Below are positions 9,733 to 19,004 of a stretch of 64,000 bases of DNA, one piece after another. Source of the stretch: [Leptolyngbya] sp. PCC 7376. Lineage in GTDB: Bacteria; Cyanobacteriota; Cyanobacteriia; Cyanobacteriales; MRBY01. The notes beneath the pieces are model-generated. The model did not search any database. It was not told where the DNA came from and saw only the letters and a list, made by a program, of their open reading frames with translations. The DNA lies in assembly GCF_000316605.1 (NCBI RefSeq), contig NC_019683.1, positions 604,036-668,035 of the forward strand. The letters are read 5' to 3'. The position numbers and the translations under genes were made by a program. Every line of letters begins with the position of its first letter. The first letter of the stretch is position 1.

Positions 9733-12552
9733 CTATTTTGCTTGTCTTTTTGACAAAAACCAGCGAAAAAATAGTTTTTCGAGTTCAACCCAAACAAACA
9801 TCAGGGTACTGAAGCCGAGACAAATGGCGAGTTGGGTTAGGGTAAGATACTGAGTTTCAAAAAAGTTGCGGATGGGTGCAACGTAGATCAGTGAGAGTTG
9901 CAGCAATGTAGTGCCGGTGACCGCCCAAATGAGGTAAGGGTTACGGAAAAGGTTTAGTTCTAGGGTGAGACGGGTTTGTGAACGGACGGCGATCGCATGG
10001 CCCATTTGGGAGAGACAAAGGGTTGTGAACACCATTGTTTTCCAACTGTCGGGGTCAATACCAAGTTCTGGGTGATTAAAGGAAATCATCATTAGAGAAA
10101 TAGTGATAATGGCAAAGATAATGCCAACGCGCACCATATAAAATCCAAGACCCCTTGCAAAAATGCTTTCCTGAGGGCTAAAAGGACGGCGCTGCATTAC
10201 ATCGGGTTCTGCTGGTTCGAGGGCAAGGGCAAGGGCGGGCACACCATCGGTGACAAGGTTCATCCAGAGAATTTGAAGAGGACTAAGGGGAACAGTCGGT
10301 AATCCCAATAAGGGCGCTGCTGCGATGGTCAGAACTTCGCCGATATTACTGCCCAAAATATATTTGATGAAATTACGGATATTAGTAAATACAACACGCC
10401 CTTCTTCAGTTGCTGCCACAATCGTGGTGAAGTTGTCGTCGAGCAAAACCATATCACTGGCTTCTTTGCTGACATCTGTGCCAGTAATGCCCATGGCAAT
10501 CCCGATATCGGCTTTTTTTAAAGCTGGGGCATCGTTAACGCCATCGCCTGTCATCGCGACAAAACGGCCGTTAGTTTGCAGAGCTTGGACAATTCTGAGT
10601 TTGTGTTCTGGAGAAACGCGGGCATAGACATTGACATCCTTGACGGCGGCTTCGAGTTTGGGTTGGGAGAGCTTTTCGAGTTCAATGCCGGTGAGGGTTT
10701 TTGTCTCTGTATTGGCAATGCCTAGGTTTTGGGCGATCGCCTTAGCAGTGAAGGGATGGTCGCCGGTAATCATAATGGGACGAATGCCAGCCGCTTTACA
10801 TTTGACCACCGCATCGCGAACTTCGGGGCGGGGAGCATCAAGCATTCCCACTAAACCCAACCAAATCATGTCTTTTTCGGCAGTGTTTGAGTCTTGGGCT
10901 GTGGGCATCTCAGATAAATTTCGATAGCCAAATCCGAGAACCCTTAGTCCTCGTTGGGCTAAATGTTCGTTGCGCTGGAGAATTTCTCGGCGATCGCCTG
11001 CCTCTAGTTGTTGAATGCCACTATCAGTTTGGTATTGCAGACATCGTTCCAGAATAATTTCAGGAGAACCTTTGCAGAATAATTCGTAGGACTTGGAATT
11101 ATCGGCGCTTGAGCCAATGACACTCATCCGTTTACGTTCGGACGAAAAAGGAAATTCTCCTAATCTCCGCCATTGTTTAGGAATCTCCGCGTAATGCTGA
11201 TTGCCTTTCCCTGCCAAAGCCAGTAAAGCGCCTTCAGTTGGATCGCCAATCACTCGCCATTCATTTGAATCTTTGCCGAGATTGGCGTCGTTGCACAGGA
11301 GACATCCTAATAAAAGCTGTTGGAGAGCCGCATACTTTTCGGGGGTGATCGCCTCACCGCGTCGGATAAATTCACCCGTTGGCGCATAACCTTCCCCCGT
11401 CACCCGAAAGGCATGGTCGAGGGTTTCCACTTCCTGCACCACCATTTTATTTTGGGTAAGCGTGCCTGTTTTATCTGAGCAAATCGTATCGACAGAACCG
11501 AGGGTTTCAACGGCCGGTAATTTGCGGATCAGAGCATTGCGTTTCACCATTCGCTGCGTCCCAATCGCCAAGGTTACCGTAATTACAGCGGGCAATCCTT
11601 CTGGCACAACGGCCACCGCCATACTCAACGAAACTTCTACTAATTCTTTTAGGCGACTGAGATTTCCAACTTGCAAGCAACCAATAATAACGACCAACAC
11701 CACAATGGCAATGGAACCTGCCACTAAAACATTGCCGAGTTGCGCCATCCTTTTTTGCAAAGGCGTTGCTTCCGATTCGACGTTTTGGAGCATAGTGGCA
11801 ATTTTGCCAAGCTCTGTCGTCATCGCCGTTGCCGTCACTACAAATTTGCCGCGACCTTTTAAAACCTCAGTTCCCGTAAACACCATATTGAGGCGATCGC
11901 CCAGACTCGTTTCTCCCTGCAATCCCTCGACATTTACCGCTTTAACGACAGGAGTCGCCTCACCAGTTAAAGCCGATTCGCGAATTTGGAGATTTGCCGC
12001 TTCTAGCAACACACCATCCGCACAGAGTTGACTACCTGCTTCAATAAAAACGATATCGCCGGGTACAACTGATTTGCCGTCGATTTCCTGTACCTGACCA
12101 TTCCGTAAAACGCGCACTGAAGGCGAAGACATTTTTTTGAGAGCGGCGAGGGCTTTTTCGGCGCGACTTTCCTGAACAAATCCCAGCACACCATTGATGA
12201 TCACAATGGTCAAAATGGCGATCGTATCTTTAAACGGAAATGAGCCATCAAGCCCACCATTGCGTAATTCAATAAAATCTAAAACTCCAGAAATAATCGC
12301 CACGACAATCAGCATAATCAGCATGATGTCTTTAAACTGATCGAGCAAAATCTCCCATGGCGATCGCCCATGACCTTCTTCAATTTCGTTGCTGCCGTAA
12401 ATTTTTTGCCGTTGTTCGAGAGTGCCTGTTGCTAGTCCTTGCTGTGGGTCAACCTGTAACTGCCCTAAAACTTTCTGAATACTGATCTGATACCAAGATA
12501 AATGCTGATCTGGCGGAGAAAAAGAACGGGAAGAATCACGCACAATAAACAC
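9733..12552 (-). CDS. P-type cation ATPase, PacL/PMR1-like (probably Ca2+)
   Basis: A 939-residue P2A-type ATPase. In order: cytosolic N-terminus, TM1-2, actuator loop with TGEATPV, the TM4 PEGLP ion-binding motif, phosphorylation motif [10 protein letters not shown] near residue 350, nucleotide-binding domain, the hinge [21 protein letters not shown], then TM5-10 with [16 protein letters not shown]. The TM4 and TM6 motifs resemble Ca2+-pumping PacL of Synechococcus, but Mn2+ or Na+ export cannot be excluded. It is not in an obvious operon; the start faces a 360-base gap shared with the divergent pentapeptide gene. Confidence 0.9.
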   Translation of the reverse strand: MFIVRDSSRSFSPPDQHLSWYQISIQKVLGQLQVDPQQGLATGTLEQRQKIYGSNEIEEGHGRSPWEILLDQFKDIMLIMLIVVAIISGVLDFIELRNGGLDGSFPFKDTIAILTIVIINGVLGFVQESRAEKALAALKKMSSPSVRVLRNGQVQEIDGKSVVPGDIVFIEAGSQLCADGVLLEAANLQIRESALTGEATPVVKAVNVEGLQGETSLGDRLNMVFTGTEVLKGRGKFVVTATAMTTELGKIATMLQNVESEATPLQKRMAQLGNVLVAGSIAIVVLVVIIGCLQVGNLSRLKELVEVSLSMAVAVVPEGLPAVITVTLAIGTQRMVKRNALIRKLPAVETLGSVDTICSDKTGTLTQNKMVVQEVETLDHAFRVTGEGYAPTGEFIRRGEAITPEKYAALQQLLLGCLLCNDANLGKDSNEWRVIGDPTEGALLALAGKGNQHYAEIPKQWRRLGEFPFSSERKRMSVIGSSADNSKSYELFCKGSPEIILERCLQYQTDSGIQQLEAGDRREILQRNEHLAQRGLRVLGFGYRNLSEMPTAQDSNTAEKDMIWLGLVGMLDAPRPEVRDAVVKCKAAGIRPIMITGDHPFTAKAIAQNLGIANTETKTLTGIELEKLSQPKLEAAVKDVNVYARVSPEHKLRIVQALQTNGRFVAMTGDGVNDAPALKKADIGIAMGITGTDVSKEASDMVLLDDNFTTIVAATEEGRVVFTNIRNFIKYILGSNIGEVLTIAAAPLLGLPTVPLSPLQILWMNLVTDGVPALALALEPAEPDVMQRRPFSPQESIFARGLGFYMVRVGIIFAIITISLMMISFNHPELGIDPDSWKTMVFTTLCLSQMGHAIAVRSQTRLTLELNLFRNPYLIWAVTGTTLLQLSLIYVAPIRNFFETQYLTLTQLAICLGFSTLMFVWVELEKLFFRWFLSKRQAK

Positions 12553-12911
12553 TCAACATAAGAGAAGTTTAATCATTCAGCCATCATAATACTTGTCTTT
12601 TGTAAACAACATGAACTGAAGATCTTTATAAAGATTTGTTGTGATTGGTTTGAGGCTTATCATGCCTTTTAAAGTATTGAAATGTAACGTCTTAAGTCCT
12701 TTGTATGAAAAGCTTCTAGGGTTGTGAAATAATTAAAGTGTGAGCTCAAGAAGCACTTGTTTGTTTGGAATTTGCAGCGTTTATTTTTTCGTTTGAGTGA
12801 TTTCGGGAATGAGTGCAGTCGGTCGTGAAGGGAAAGATGTCTTTTGTCACACTCGGCAAGATACAAATATCCCCCAAAAGTTAAATCACGAAGTATGAGG
12901 AGTAATATCTA
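12553..12911. other. Divergent intergenic region, pacL-like / pentapeptide gene
   Basis: A 359-base AT-rich gap between two divergent genes, so it should hold both promoters. A short dyad, GATCTTTATAAAGAT, occurs near 12618-12632. I see no further clear regulatory motif or small gene. Confidence 0.4.
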
Positions 12912-13370
12912 ATGAAACGTTTATTTTTAAGCTTGTCTGTAGCAATGGTTGCATTGGCGATCGCCAAGCCTGCGATGGCCGAAAATCCTGACCATGTTGC
13001 GCGTTTATTAGAAACTGGTGCTTGCCAAGGCTGTAATTTAATCGGTGCGGAATTAAGCGGTAAGCATTTAATTGGTGCTGATCTACGAGACGCGAATTTG
13101 AGCTATGCGAATTTAGCCAATGCCAACCTCGAAGGGGCAGATTTAACGGGTGCAAATCTTGCTGGTGCTGACATGACTGAAGCATTTCTGACTAATGCGG
13201 TGCTCAACAATGCCCGTTTGGATCGCGTTGATTTCACTGCGGCAAAAATGTATGACACTCTGGTTGTTGATGCATCGATGGAAGATTTAACGTTGACTGA
13301 TGCAGAGCTTTATAACACTGCGATTAGTGTTGGTGGAAGCTACGAACAGTTTGTCCCAGAGGGAGAATAA
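12912..13370 (+). CDS. Secreted pentapeptide-repeat protein
   Basis: A 152-residue protein with a signal peptide (MKRLFLSLSVAMVALAIA...PAMAE). The mature part starts with a Cys pair (CQGC near residue 38) and then runs through A(D/N)LxX pentapeptides from about 40 to 125 (GADLRDANLSYANLANANLE and onward). This would form a right-handed quadrilateral beta-helix. Such proteins are abundant in cyanobacteria and most have no assigned function. Export to periplasm or thylakoid lumen is inferred from the signal peptide. The CxxC pair could be redox-active or bind a metal. Confidence 0.85.
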   Translation: MKRLFLSLSVAMVALAIAKPAMAENPDHVARLLETGACQGCNLIGAELSGKHLIGADLRDANLSYANLANANLEGADLTGANLAGADMTEAFLTNAVLNNARLDRVDFTAAKMYDTLVVDASMEDLTLTDAELYNTAISVGGSYEQFVPEGE

Positions 13371-13455
13371 ATTTCGCGATAATAATTGTCATAGAGCAAT
13401 AGGGCGATCGCCGATTGACAGAGGGACGAACTCTGTATGATCTAGGGATGCAACA

Positions 13456-15138
13456 TTGCGGCTAGATATTGTGACGAAAAAAATAACAAAGCAAGACTGG
13501 TGGCTACTCATTCTGTGGGTGGCCATCGGTTTTTGTTTGCGGTTTGGTAATCTCACACTCAAGCCAATGTGGGGTGATGAATGGGCTACGTTGGTCTTTA
13601 GTTTGGGCTCAGGATTTAAAGGGATTCCCTTTGATCAGTTGATGTCTTCAGAAACTTTGCTGGCCCCAGTTAAGTTTGACGCAGCGAATTCCTTAAACTC
13701 AGTGACGAGCAGCCTCCTGAGTGAAAGTAATCATCCACCGTTATATTTTTGGTTGACTCACCTCTGGCTGCGCCTATGGTCAACAGATCAGCAATATATT
13801 TCGATTTGGGTAGGGCGATCGCTGAGTGCGTTATTTGGGACGCTATTAATTCCGTTAGGATTTTGGTTGGGGTGGTTTTGTTTTCGAGCAAGGCGGCTGG
13901 CACATTTTTGTAGTTTAGTAATTGCCTTGTCACCCTTTGCGGTTTATCTCTCCCAAGAAGCCCGTCATTATAGTTTGGCTTTAATTTTTGTCAGTCTTTC
14001 CCTAGGTTGCCTCGTTGCCCTCATTCGGGAGATAAAAACAGGGCGATCGCCATCATTTTTGTTGCTGGTGGTTTGGCTGGTCGTCAATGGCTTCGGCATT
14101 GCTAGCCATTTTTTTATGGTGTTGCACATTTTGGTAGAAGGACTGGTGTTATTGCGGTTCTATGTTGAGGATGTCCAGCGGTCACTTTTTCCTCTGAGAA
14201 ATACCAAAACATTTTTGACCCGAATATTTATCGCGCCTTGGCGACGGATTATGGTGGGTCTACTTGCGAATGTGACCCTCATTTTAATTTTGCTAGATGC
14301 ATGGTCAGGCAATTCCGATAGCAAACTGACCTCTTGGCTCAATAAAGATTATGGCTGGAGTTTAGAGGCGATCGCCCCAGTAGGCAGACTCATCCTTTGG
14401 CTATGGGGAATGGTCTTTAACTTTCCCCTCGAAGTTCAATCTCAATTCGTTGTCATTCCATCGGCGATCGCCTTTATCTGCCTATTTCTGTGGCTGAGCC
14501 CACAACTGTTTCGAGCTGTCCGAAATGTCACCACTAATCTGGAAAGCCGCATTCTTCTCAACGTTATCGGTGCGAGTCTACTGACCTTTCTCGGACTTAT
14601 CTATATTGGCAAACTCGACGTTAGCCTCACCCCTCGCTATCAATTTATCTACCTCCCTGCCGTATTGCTTCTGTTCGCCACAACATTGGAGCATTTTTGG
14701 CAACAACAGAAAAAACGCTCAACTGCTCTCATCATTGCCTTAATGCTAGTAGGTTCCTTGGCTGTTAATTTCGACACGGCCTATCGCAAACCTGAAAATA
14801 TCAAATCATTCACTACCCTCATGACCACCTATACCACCGATAAATCCTTGGTGATCGGTTCCCGTGATCATCGTGCCGCCGAAATCAGAATGCTAATGGG
14901 CATTGCTTGGGACTTACGCCAAAAACAGATTCCCAGAACGCCTCATTTTTTTGTCCTTGACCATGACACCGAGGATATTGCGCCGATGCTCGACCAAGTG
15001 AAAGATGCTCTGAACCAAGACTTTGAATTGTGGATGATTAATACTTCGACCCTACCCTCCGAAGCAACCTGTATCCGCCAACCCGAACCCAGACAAGGTA
15101 TTCCGGGTTCTCTTTACCGTCGATACATCTGCCAGTAA
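13456..15138 (+). CDS. Membrane glycosyltransferase, GT39-like (ArnT/PMT fold)
   Basis: A 560-residue integral membrane protein with about ten or more hydrophobic helices and a C-terminal soluble tail. The first periplasmic loop carries KPMWGDEWATLV, with the acidic pair typical of GT-C enzymes that use polyprenyl-phosphate sugars, and NHPPLYFWLTHLWL follows as in the family. The likely role is transfer of a lipid-linked sugar to a protein or lipid at the outer face of the membrane; donor and acceptor are unknown. The start is uncertain: TTG at 13456, or GTG at 13471. It is about 185 bases upstream of the nickel module, with no visible functional link. Confidence 0.75.
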   Translation: MRLDIVTKKITKQDWWLLILWVAIGFCLRFGNLTLKPMWGDEWATLVFSLGSGFKGIPFDQLMSSETLLAPVKFDAANSLNSVTSSLLSESNHPPLYFWLTHLWLRLWSTDQQYISIWVGRSLSALFGTLLIPLGFWLGWFCFRARRLAHFCSLVIALSPFAVYLSQEARHYSLALIFVSLSLGCLVALIREIKTGRSPSFLLLVVWLVVNGFGIASHFFMVLHILVEGLVLLRFYVEDVQRSLFPLRNTKTFLTRIFIAPWRRIMVGLLANVTLILILLDAWSGNSDSKLTSWLNKDYGWSLEAIAPVGRLILWLWGMVFNFPLEVQSQFVVIPSAIAFICLFLWLSPQLFRAVRNVTTNLESRILLNVIGASLLTFLGLIYIGKLDVSLTPRYQFIYLPAVLLLFATTLEHFWQQQKKRSTALIIALMLVGSLAVNFDTAYRKPENIKSFTTLMTTYTTDKSLVIGSRDHRAAEIRMLMGIAWDLRQKQIPRTPHFFVLDHDTEDIAPMLDQVKDALNQDFELWMINTSTLPSEATCIRQPEPRQGIPGSLYRRYICQ

Positions 15139-15224
15139 AAAATTCTGTGACAATCGAGTGAAAATTATTTACCCAATTTTGCAATAAAAATACTTTGAGT
15201 ACGAAGTTTAAACAAATAGACCAA

Positions 15225-15295
15225 ACTATAGCGCTACCCCTCAAATTCCCCTAACCTATATCGGTAAGTAATTTTTTACAGCGCACCGCTATAGT
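15225..15295. promoter_or_regulatory. Inverted repeat upstream of sodN, candidate operator
   Basis: ACTATAGCG at 15225-15233 is repeated exactly inverted as CGCTATAGT at 15287-15295, about 30 bases before the sodN start. The second arm ends in TATAGTAATAAG, which could hold a -10 element. Two half-sites separated by 53 bases could be an operator pair or the base of a folded leader RNA. No known regulator motif was recognised. Confidence 0.35.
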
Positions 15296-15324
15296 AATAA
15301 GATTAAAAATCTAGTTCAATACCA

Positions 15325-15786
15325 ATGAGCACTACAGACATGAATCACAATATTGTTCTAACTGCCGAAGCACATTGCGACGGTCCTTGTGGCGTTTACG
15401 ATCCTGCCAGTATGCGTATCGCCGCAGAAGCAGTCGTTTCCATGACTAAAAAGCTACATGCTCTTGAGCCTCCTGCTGCAGGTGATAAAGCTGCGCTAGT
15501 TGCGTACAACAATACTTTTAGCCGCTACGTTGCGATTAAAGAAGAACAGGCCACCCTTGCAAAAGATGAATTGCTCGTTCTCTGGACAGACTACTTCAAG
15601 CCTGTGCACCTCGAAACTTACCCCGATCTCCACACCACGATCTGGAATGCAGCGAAAAATCTTTCTGCTTGTAAGGTAGAGTGCAGCCTCGAACACTGTG
15701 AACAGCTTATGGCTGACGTGAAGAAAATCCACGAGATTTTCTGGGCAAGTAAAGGCCGCCAAGTTGAGTGGTACACCGCAAGCTGA
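15325..15786 (+). CDS. sodN: Nickel superoxide dismutase
   Basis: A 153-residue protein. Residues 1-16 are a propeptide (MSTTDMNHN...AEA), followed by the nickel hook HCDGPCGVY (17-25), which contains the His1, Cys2 and Cys6 ligands of mature NiSOD. The rest is a four-helix bundle sequence. The enzyme disproportionates superoxide and needs cleavage of the leader before His17 by SodX, encoded immediately downstream. Followed within 10 bases by the sodX reading in the same frame. With the nickel transporter genes behind it, this looks like one nickel-supply and nickel-use transcription unit. The reading frame is intact and has a clear ATG. Confidence 0.97.
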   Translation: MSTTDMNHNIVLTAEAHCDGPCGVYDPASMRIAAEAVVSMTKKLHALEPPAAGDKAALVAYNNTFSRYVAIKEEQATLAKDELLVLWTDYFKPVHLETYPDLHTTIWNAAKNLSACKVECSLEHCEQLMADVKKIHEIFWASKGRQVEWYTAS

Positions 15787-15795
15787 AGAACCCTC

Positions 15796-16089
15796 ATTGT
15801 TCAGATTTCTGGTGACAGTATGTACCCGACCTACCGCGATGGTACTAGGGTGCTCGTTAACCTAGACGCTTATTTACAAAAAACACCGGAATCAAAGGAT
15901 GTCGTTCTTGCGCTGCATCCTTTTAAGATCGGGGTTTATATCATTAAAAGAGTCTCCCACGTCACTGATGACGGACGTTATTTTGTGGTGGGAGACAATT
16001 CTTTTAGTAGCTCGGATAGTAGAGGTTTCGGGCCTCTGCGTTTAGAAAAAATCTTAGGTAGAGTAATTGAGACGCGATCTCACGAATGA
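15796..16089 (+). CDS. sodX: NiSOD maturation peptidase (SodX, S26 family), unusual start
   Basis: This encodes the small signal-peptidase-like protease that trims the SodN leader. The catalytic serine motif SGDSMYPT and the lysine base in VYIIKRVSHV are present, with the family end motif VVGDNSFSSSDSRGFG. The only ATG (15820) lies one codon after the catalytic Ser codon, so a protein starting there would be dead. Upstream in frame there are only 11 sense codons (RTLIVQISGDS) before the sodN stop TGA at 15784-15786, and none is ATG, GTG or TTG. I propose the ATT at 15796, with GAAG about 8 bases upstream as a possible ribosome site, giving about 97 residues, the family length. The alternative is read-through of the UGA from sodN, which is in the same frame. 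Confidence 0.75.
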   Translation: MVQISGDSMYPTYRDGTRVLVNLDAYLQKTPESKDVVLALHPFKIGVYIIKRVSHVTDDGRYFVVGDNSFSSSDSRGFGPLRLEKILGRVIETRSHE

Positions 16090-16135
16090 GACATCGACTA
16101 ATCAAGTTTTTTTGTCCTGTACTGAGCAAACAACT

Positions 16136-17005
16136 ATGCTAGAGCCCAAGTTTTTAACCTGCATGGCGATCGTCGTAACCCTTCCCATCATGGTTGTTGC
16201 GTGCGGCACAGAACTAACCCCTCCCGAAACGCCTCCCGAAACGACCTCTGGAGAAGAAAACACAACGGCAGCAAGCGACACAGGTACACTCAACATTGTT
16301 GCCAACGGCGAGGATTTCGTCCGACAGGGTTTCGTTACCAAAGACGGTTGGCAGATCGATTTTGAGCACCTTTACGTCACCTTGGATGAAGTCACTGCGT
16401 ATCAGAGCGATCCACCGTTTGATGCAGAAGCGGGGGGCAATCCAGAAGCGACCGAAACCGTCACTATTGATGAGCCTGTAACCATTGATTTGGCGGAAGG
16501 TGACGCTGATGCTGAACCGATTTTAGTCAAAGCCGTTGAAGCGCCGATGGGTCGTTACAATGCCCTCTCCTGGAAGATAATCCCTGCCGAAGATGGCCCC
16601 GCCGCAGGTCAAACTCTTTGGATGGAAGGTACTGCGACCAAAGATAATGCAACCATTAACTTCGCCCTCAAGCTCGACCCGACGCTGAGATATGTCTGTG
16701 GTGACTTTGTGGGAGATAGCCGCAAGGGCATTCTCGAAAATACTGATACCGCGGAAATGGAAGCGACTTTCCACTTTGACCACCTGTTCGGTGATGGTGA
16801 AGCTGCTCCGGACGATGACATCAATACCGGAGCACTGGGCTTTGAACCACTGGCGGCGATCGCCCAAGATGGCACGCTCGATGTCACGATGGCGGATCTA
16901 GAAGCACAGCTTTCCCCGGAAGAATACAATACGCTGATGGGTATTTTGCCAAGCCTCGGCCACGTCGGGGAAGGTCACTGTAACGAAACGGAACTCAATA
17001 ACTAA
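16136..17005 (+). CDS. Unrecognised lipoprotein in the nickel cluster
   Basis: About 289 residues from the ATG at 16136 (an earlier in-frame codon at 16067 overlaps sodX and lacks a signal). Residues 1-24 are a lipoprotein signal ending in the lipobox VVAC; a Pro/Thr/Glu-rich linker follows. The mature part is very acidic and predicted beta-rich. Candidate metal ligands are the FHFDH stretch near residue 221 and the C-terminal GHVGEGHCNE. I do not recognise the family. Position between sodX and the transporter genes, with short gaps, suggests an envelope nickel-binding or delivery protein, but this is inference from context only. Confidence 0.6.
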   Translation: MLEPKFLTCMAIVVTLPIMVVACGTELTPPETPPETTSGEENTTAASDTGTLNIVANGEDFVRQGFVTKDGWQIDFEHLYVTLDEVTAYQSDPPFDAEAGGNPEATETVTIDEPVTIDLAEGDADAEPILVKAVEAPMGRYNALSWKIIPAEDGPAAGQTLWMEGTATKDNATINFALKLDPTLRYVCGDFVGDSRKGILENTDTAEMEATFHFDHLFGDGEAAPDDDINTGALGFEPLAAIAQDGTLDVTMADLEAQLSPEEYNTLMGILPSLGHVGEGHCNETELNN

Positions 17006-17008
17006 TTG

Positions 17009-17509
17009 ATGCAGCGATTTTCTCAAGCGATACGAATGGGTATTCAGGGTGGTAGTGGATTGGCGGCGATCGCTATAATCACAACGCCCCTAATTGCCTT
17101 GGCTCATGGTGCTCATATTCAGTCACGCACTACCTCTGCCATCGAAATTCAAGCTAGCTACGATAATGGAGAACCGATGGCCGAAGCACAGGTTCAGGTC
17201 TATTCTCCTGAAGATCCTCAAACACCCGTATTTACTGGCATCACAGATGAGGCAGGACAGTTTGTTTTTGTGCCCGACCAACCGGGGGATTGGGAAGTTT
17301 CGGTGCGGCAGGCAGGTCATGGCGACATTGCCGTAATTCCTGTTGATACAGGCGGTATAGAAGGAAACGACACAGAAACAGGTGTTACTATTGCCGAAGA
17401 TTTTTCTGATTCTGCTGCTCTTAATCCGTTACAGCGAACGATTATCGCAGCATCAGTGACGTGGGGTTTTGTGGGTACAGCGCTCTTCTTTTGGCGAGGT
17501 AAACAGTAG
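17009..17509 (+). CDS. NikL-like accessory component of ECF nickel transporter
   Basis: About 166 residues. A signal peptide ends ...LIALA, which would leave a mature N-terminus HGAHIQ, i.e. a free amino group next to His residues, well suited to bind Ni2+. A beta-sandwich of the carboxypeptidase-regulatory/DUF4198 type follows (VQVYSPEDPQTPVFTGITDEAGQF), and one C-terminal TM helix (TIIAASVTWGFVGTALFFW). This layout matches the NikL class of additional subunits in nickel/cobalt ECF importers. Its TAG stop overlaps the GTG start of the next gene, so translation is probably coupled. A TTG three bases upstream of the ATG is also possible. Confidence 0.7.
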   Translation: MQRFSQAIRMGIQGGSGLAAIAIITTPLIALAHGAHIQSRTTSAIEIQASYDNGEPMAEAQVQVYSPEDPQTPVFTGITDEAGQFVFVPDQPGDWEVSVRQAGHGDIAVIPVDTGGIEGNDTETGVTIAEDFSDSAALNPLQRTIIAASVTWGFVGTALFFWRGKQ

Positions 17510-18153
17510 TGCATATTCCGGACGGCTTTGTTCCTGCCCAAGTTTGTGCCGCAGGATATGCGATCACCGGTGGTGTCACCTGGTTTTCATTGCAGCAGAT
17601 TAATAAAGCTTCTGATCCACGGGAAGAAGTGCCCAAAGCCGCCTTATTGACCGCCGCGTTTTTTGTTGGCTCCTCTATTAGCCTGCCGTTACCGCCGACA
17701 AGTGTGCATTTAATAATGAATGGTCTGTTGGGAGCACTATTGAGTTGGTATGCTTTCCCAGCGATTCTGATCGGGTTGTTGCTGCAAGCAGTTTTGCTAG
17801 GTCATGGTGGCTTAATCACTTTAGGTGTCAATGCGTCAATGTTGGGCATTCCAGCTTTGTTGGCAGGATATATCTTCCAGCTTCACTATCGATTTGCGAG
17901 GCAGCTCAATCCAAAAGTCTCACTGGGGCTGTTTAGTTTTTTGTCAGGAGCCACTGGCGCTACGCTAGCTATTATCATTTTTTTCAGTTTGATTAGTCTC
18001 ACCATACCTACTGGAATTGATCAGGGATTAGAACAGGGTTTTCTTACAGCGCTGATGATTGCCTATGTTCCGGTGGCTGTACTGGAGGGAATTTTCACAG
18101 TGCTACTCGTATTCTTTTTGCAAAAAGTTAAACCAGAACTTCTGGAAAAGTAG
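17509..18153 (+). CDS. nikM: ECF transporter substrate-specific component CbiM/NikM
   Basis: A 214-residue membrane protein with about seven hydrophobic segments. It begins Met-His-Ile-Pro-Asp-Gly, the invariant N-terminus of CbiM/NikM in which His2 and backbone nitrogens bind the metal ion. The GTG start is fixed by this motif. Nickel rather than cobalt is inferred from linkage to NiSOD; no cobalamin genes are near. There is no separate NikN gene; the NikL-like protein upstream may take that role. Overlaps the preceding gene by one base. Confidence 0.88.
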   Translation: MHIPDGFVPAQVCAAGYAITGGVTWFSLQQINKASDPREEVPKAALLTAAFFVGSSISLPLPPTSVHLIMNGLLGALLSWYAFPAILIGLLLQAVLLGHGGLITLGVNASMLGIPALLAGYIFQLHYRFARQLNPKVSLGLFSFLSGATGATLAIIIFFSLISLTIPTGIDQGLEQGFLTALMIAYVPVAVLEGIFTVLLVFFLQKVKPELLEK

Positions 18154-18215
18154 ATCTATCTATGTTGAATCGGATGTCCCAAGCTTCAATTTGTTGTTTA
18201 ACTGGGTGGGTTTAA

Positions 18216-19004
18216 ATGGCGATCGCCACTCACGCTGATATTTTTATTCCCGGTAAATCGGCCATTCATCGTTGGGCGGTGCGACCCAAGCTGTTGAGTT
18301 TGCTCACACTAATGTTCGCCATCGCTTTGGTGCGACATTTGGCACTAATTCCGGCAGTGTTGGTCATCGTTGCCTTGCTGTTCTTATATTCGGGTTTGTC
18401 TTGGCGGTATCTCTCGCAGCGGTTGTCTTACCCTGGCATTTTTATTGTGGCAATGGTTGGACTACTGCCGTGGGTAGCAGGTGAAACCATCCTATGGCAG
18501 TGGATGATTTTCACCCTGCGATTAGAAGGTTTACAGACGGCAATCCTAATTATGGGACGCTTTTTCGCAATTCTGACGACAAGCTTTATTTTACTGGGAA
18601 CCACACCATTCCTCGATATGCTGAAGGCATTGCGATCGCTGGGATTGCCTCCATTGCTGATGGATATGGCGCTGCTAACCTACCGCTATTTGTTCGATAT
18701 TGCCAATCAGCTTGCGACCATGCGACAGGCAATGCAACTGCGAGGTTACGGACTGCTAAATCAGACCTTGCAGCGGCGATGGGGCTGGTTGGTGGCATTG
18801 TTTGGTAGTTTGCTGTTGCGGAGCTATGAGCGATCGCAGCGGGTCTACAAAGCGATGCGATTGCGAGGGGATGGCCATGGCGGAAATCTGTCCTATACTA
18901 CGGCGTCTCGCCATATTGGATCTCGTTCTGTCTTACCCACTGTTTTGACCCTACTCGCCGCCCTCAGTCTTGTTATCGGAGAGTCAATTCTGACGTTTTT
19001 ATGA
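18216..19004 (+). CDS. nikQ: ECF transporter transmembrane component (CbiQ/NikQ)
   Basis: A 262-residue membrane protein with hydrophobic N-terminal helices and the cytoplasmic coupling motifs of the T component, seen as MRQAMQLRGY and YKAMRLRGDG (Ala-Met-x-x-Arg-Gly type). These dock on the ATPase and link it to NikM. The stop overlaps the start of the ATPase gene (ATGA), a typical coupled pair. A 62-base gap to nikM shows no other gene. Confidence 0.9.
   Translation: MAIATHADIFIPGKSAIHRWAVRPKLLSLLTLMFAIALVRHLALIPAVLVIVALLFLYSGLSWRYLSQRLSYPGIFIVAMVGLLPWVAGETILWQWMIFTLRLEGLQTAILIMGRFFAILTTSFILLGTTPFLDMLKALRSLGLPPLLMDMALLTYRYLFDIANQLATMRQAMQLRGYGLLNQTLQRRWGWLVALFGSLLLRSYERSQRVYKAMRLRGDGHGGNLSYTTASRHIGSRSVLPTVLTLLAALSLVIGESILTFL

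Noticed and set aside
15820-16089. sodX starting at its first ATG
   Set aside because: That start would exclude the catalytic serine immediately before the ATG; the conserved motif demands an earlier start.
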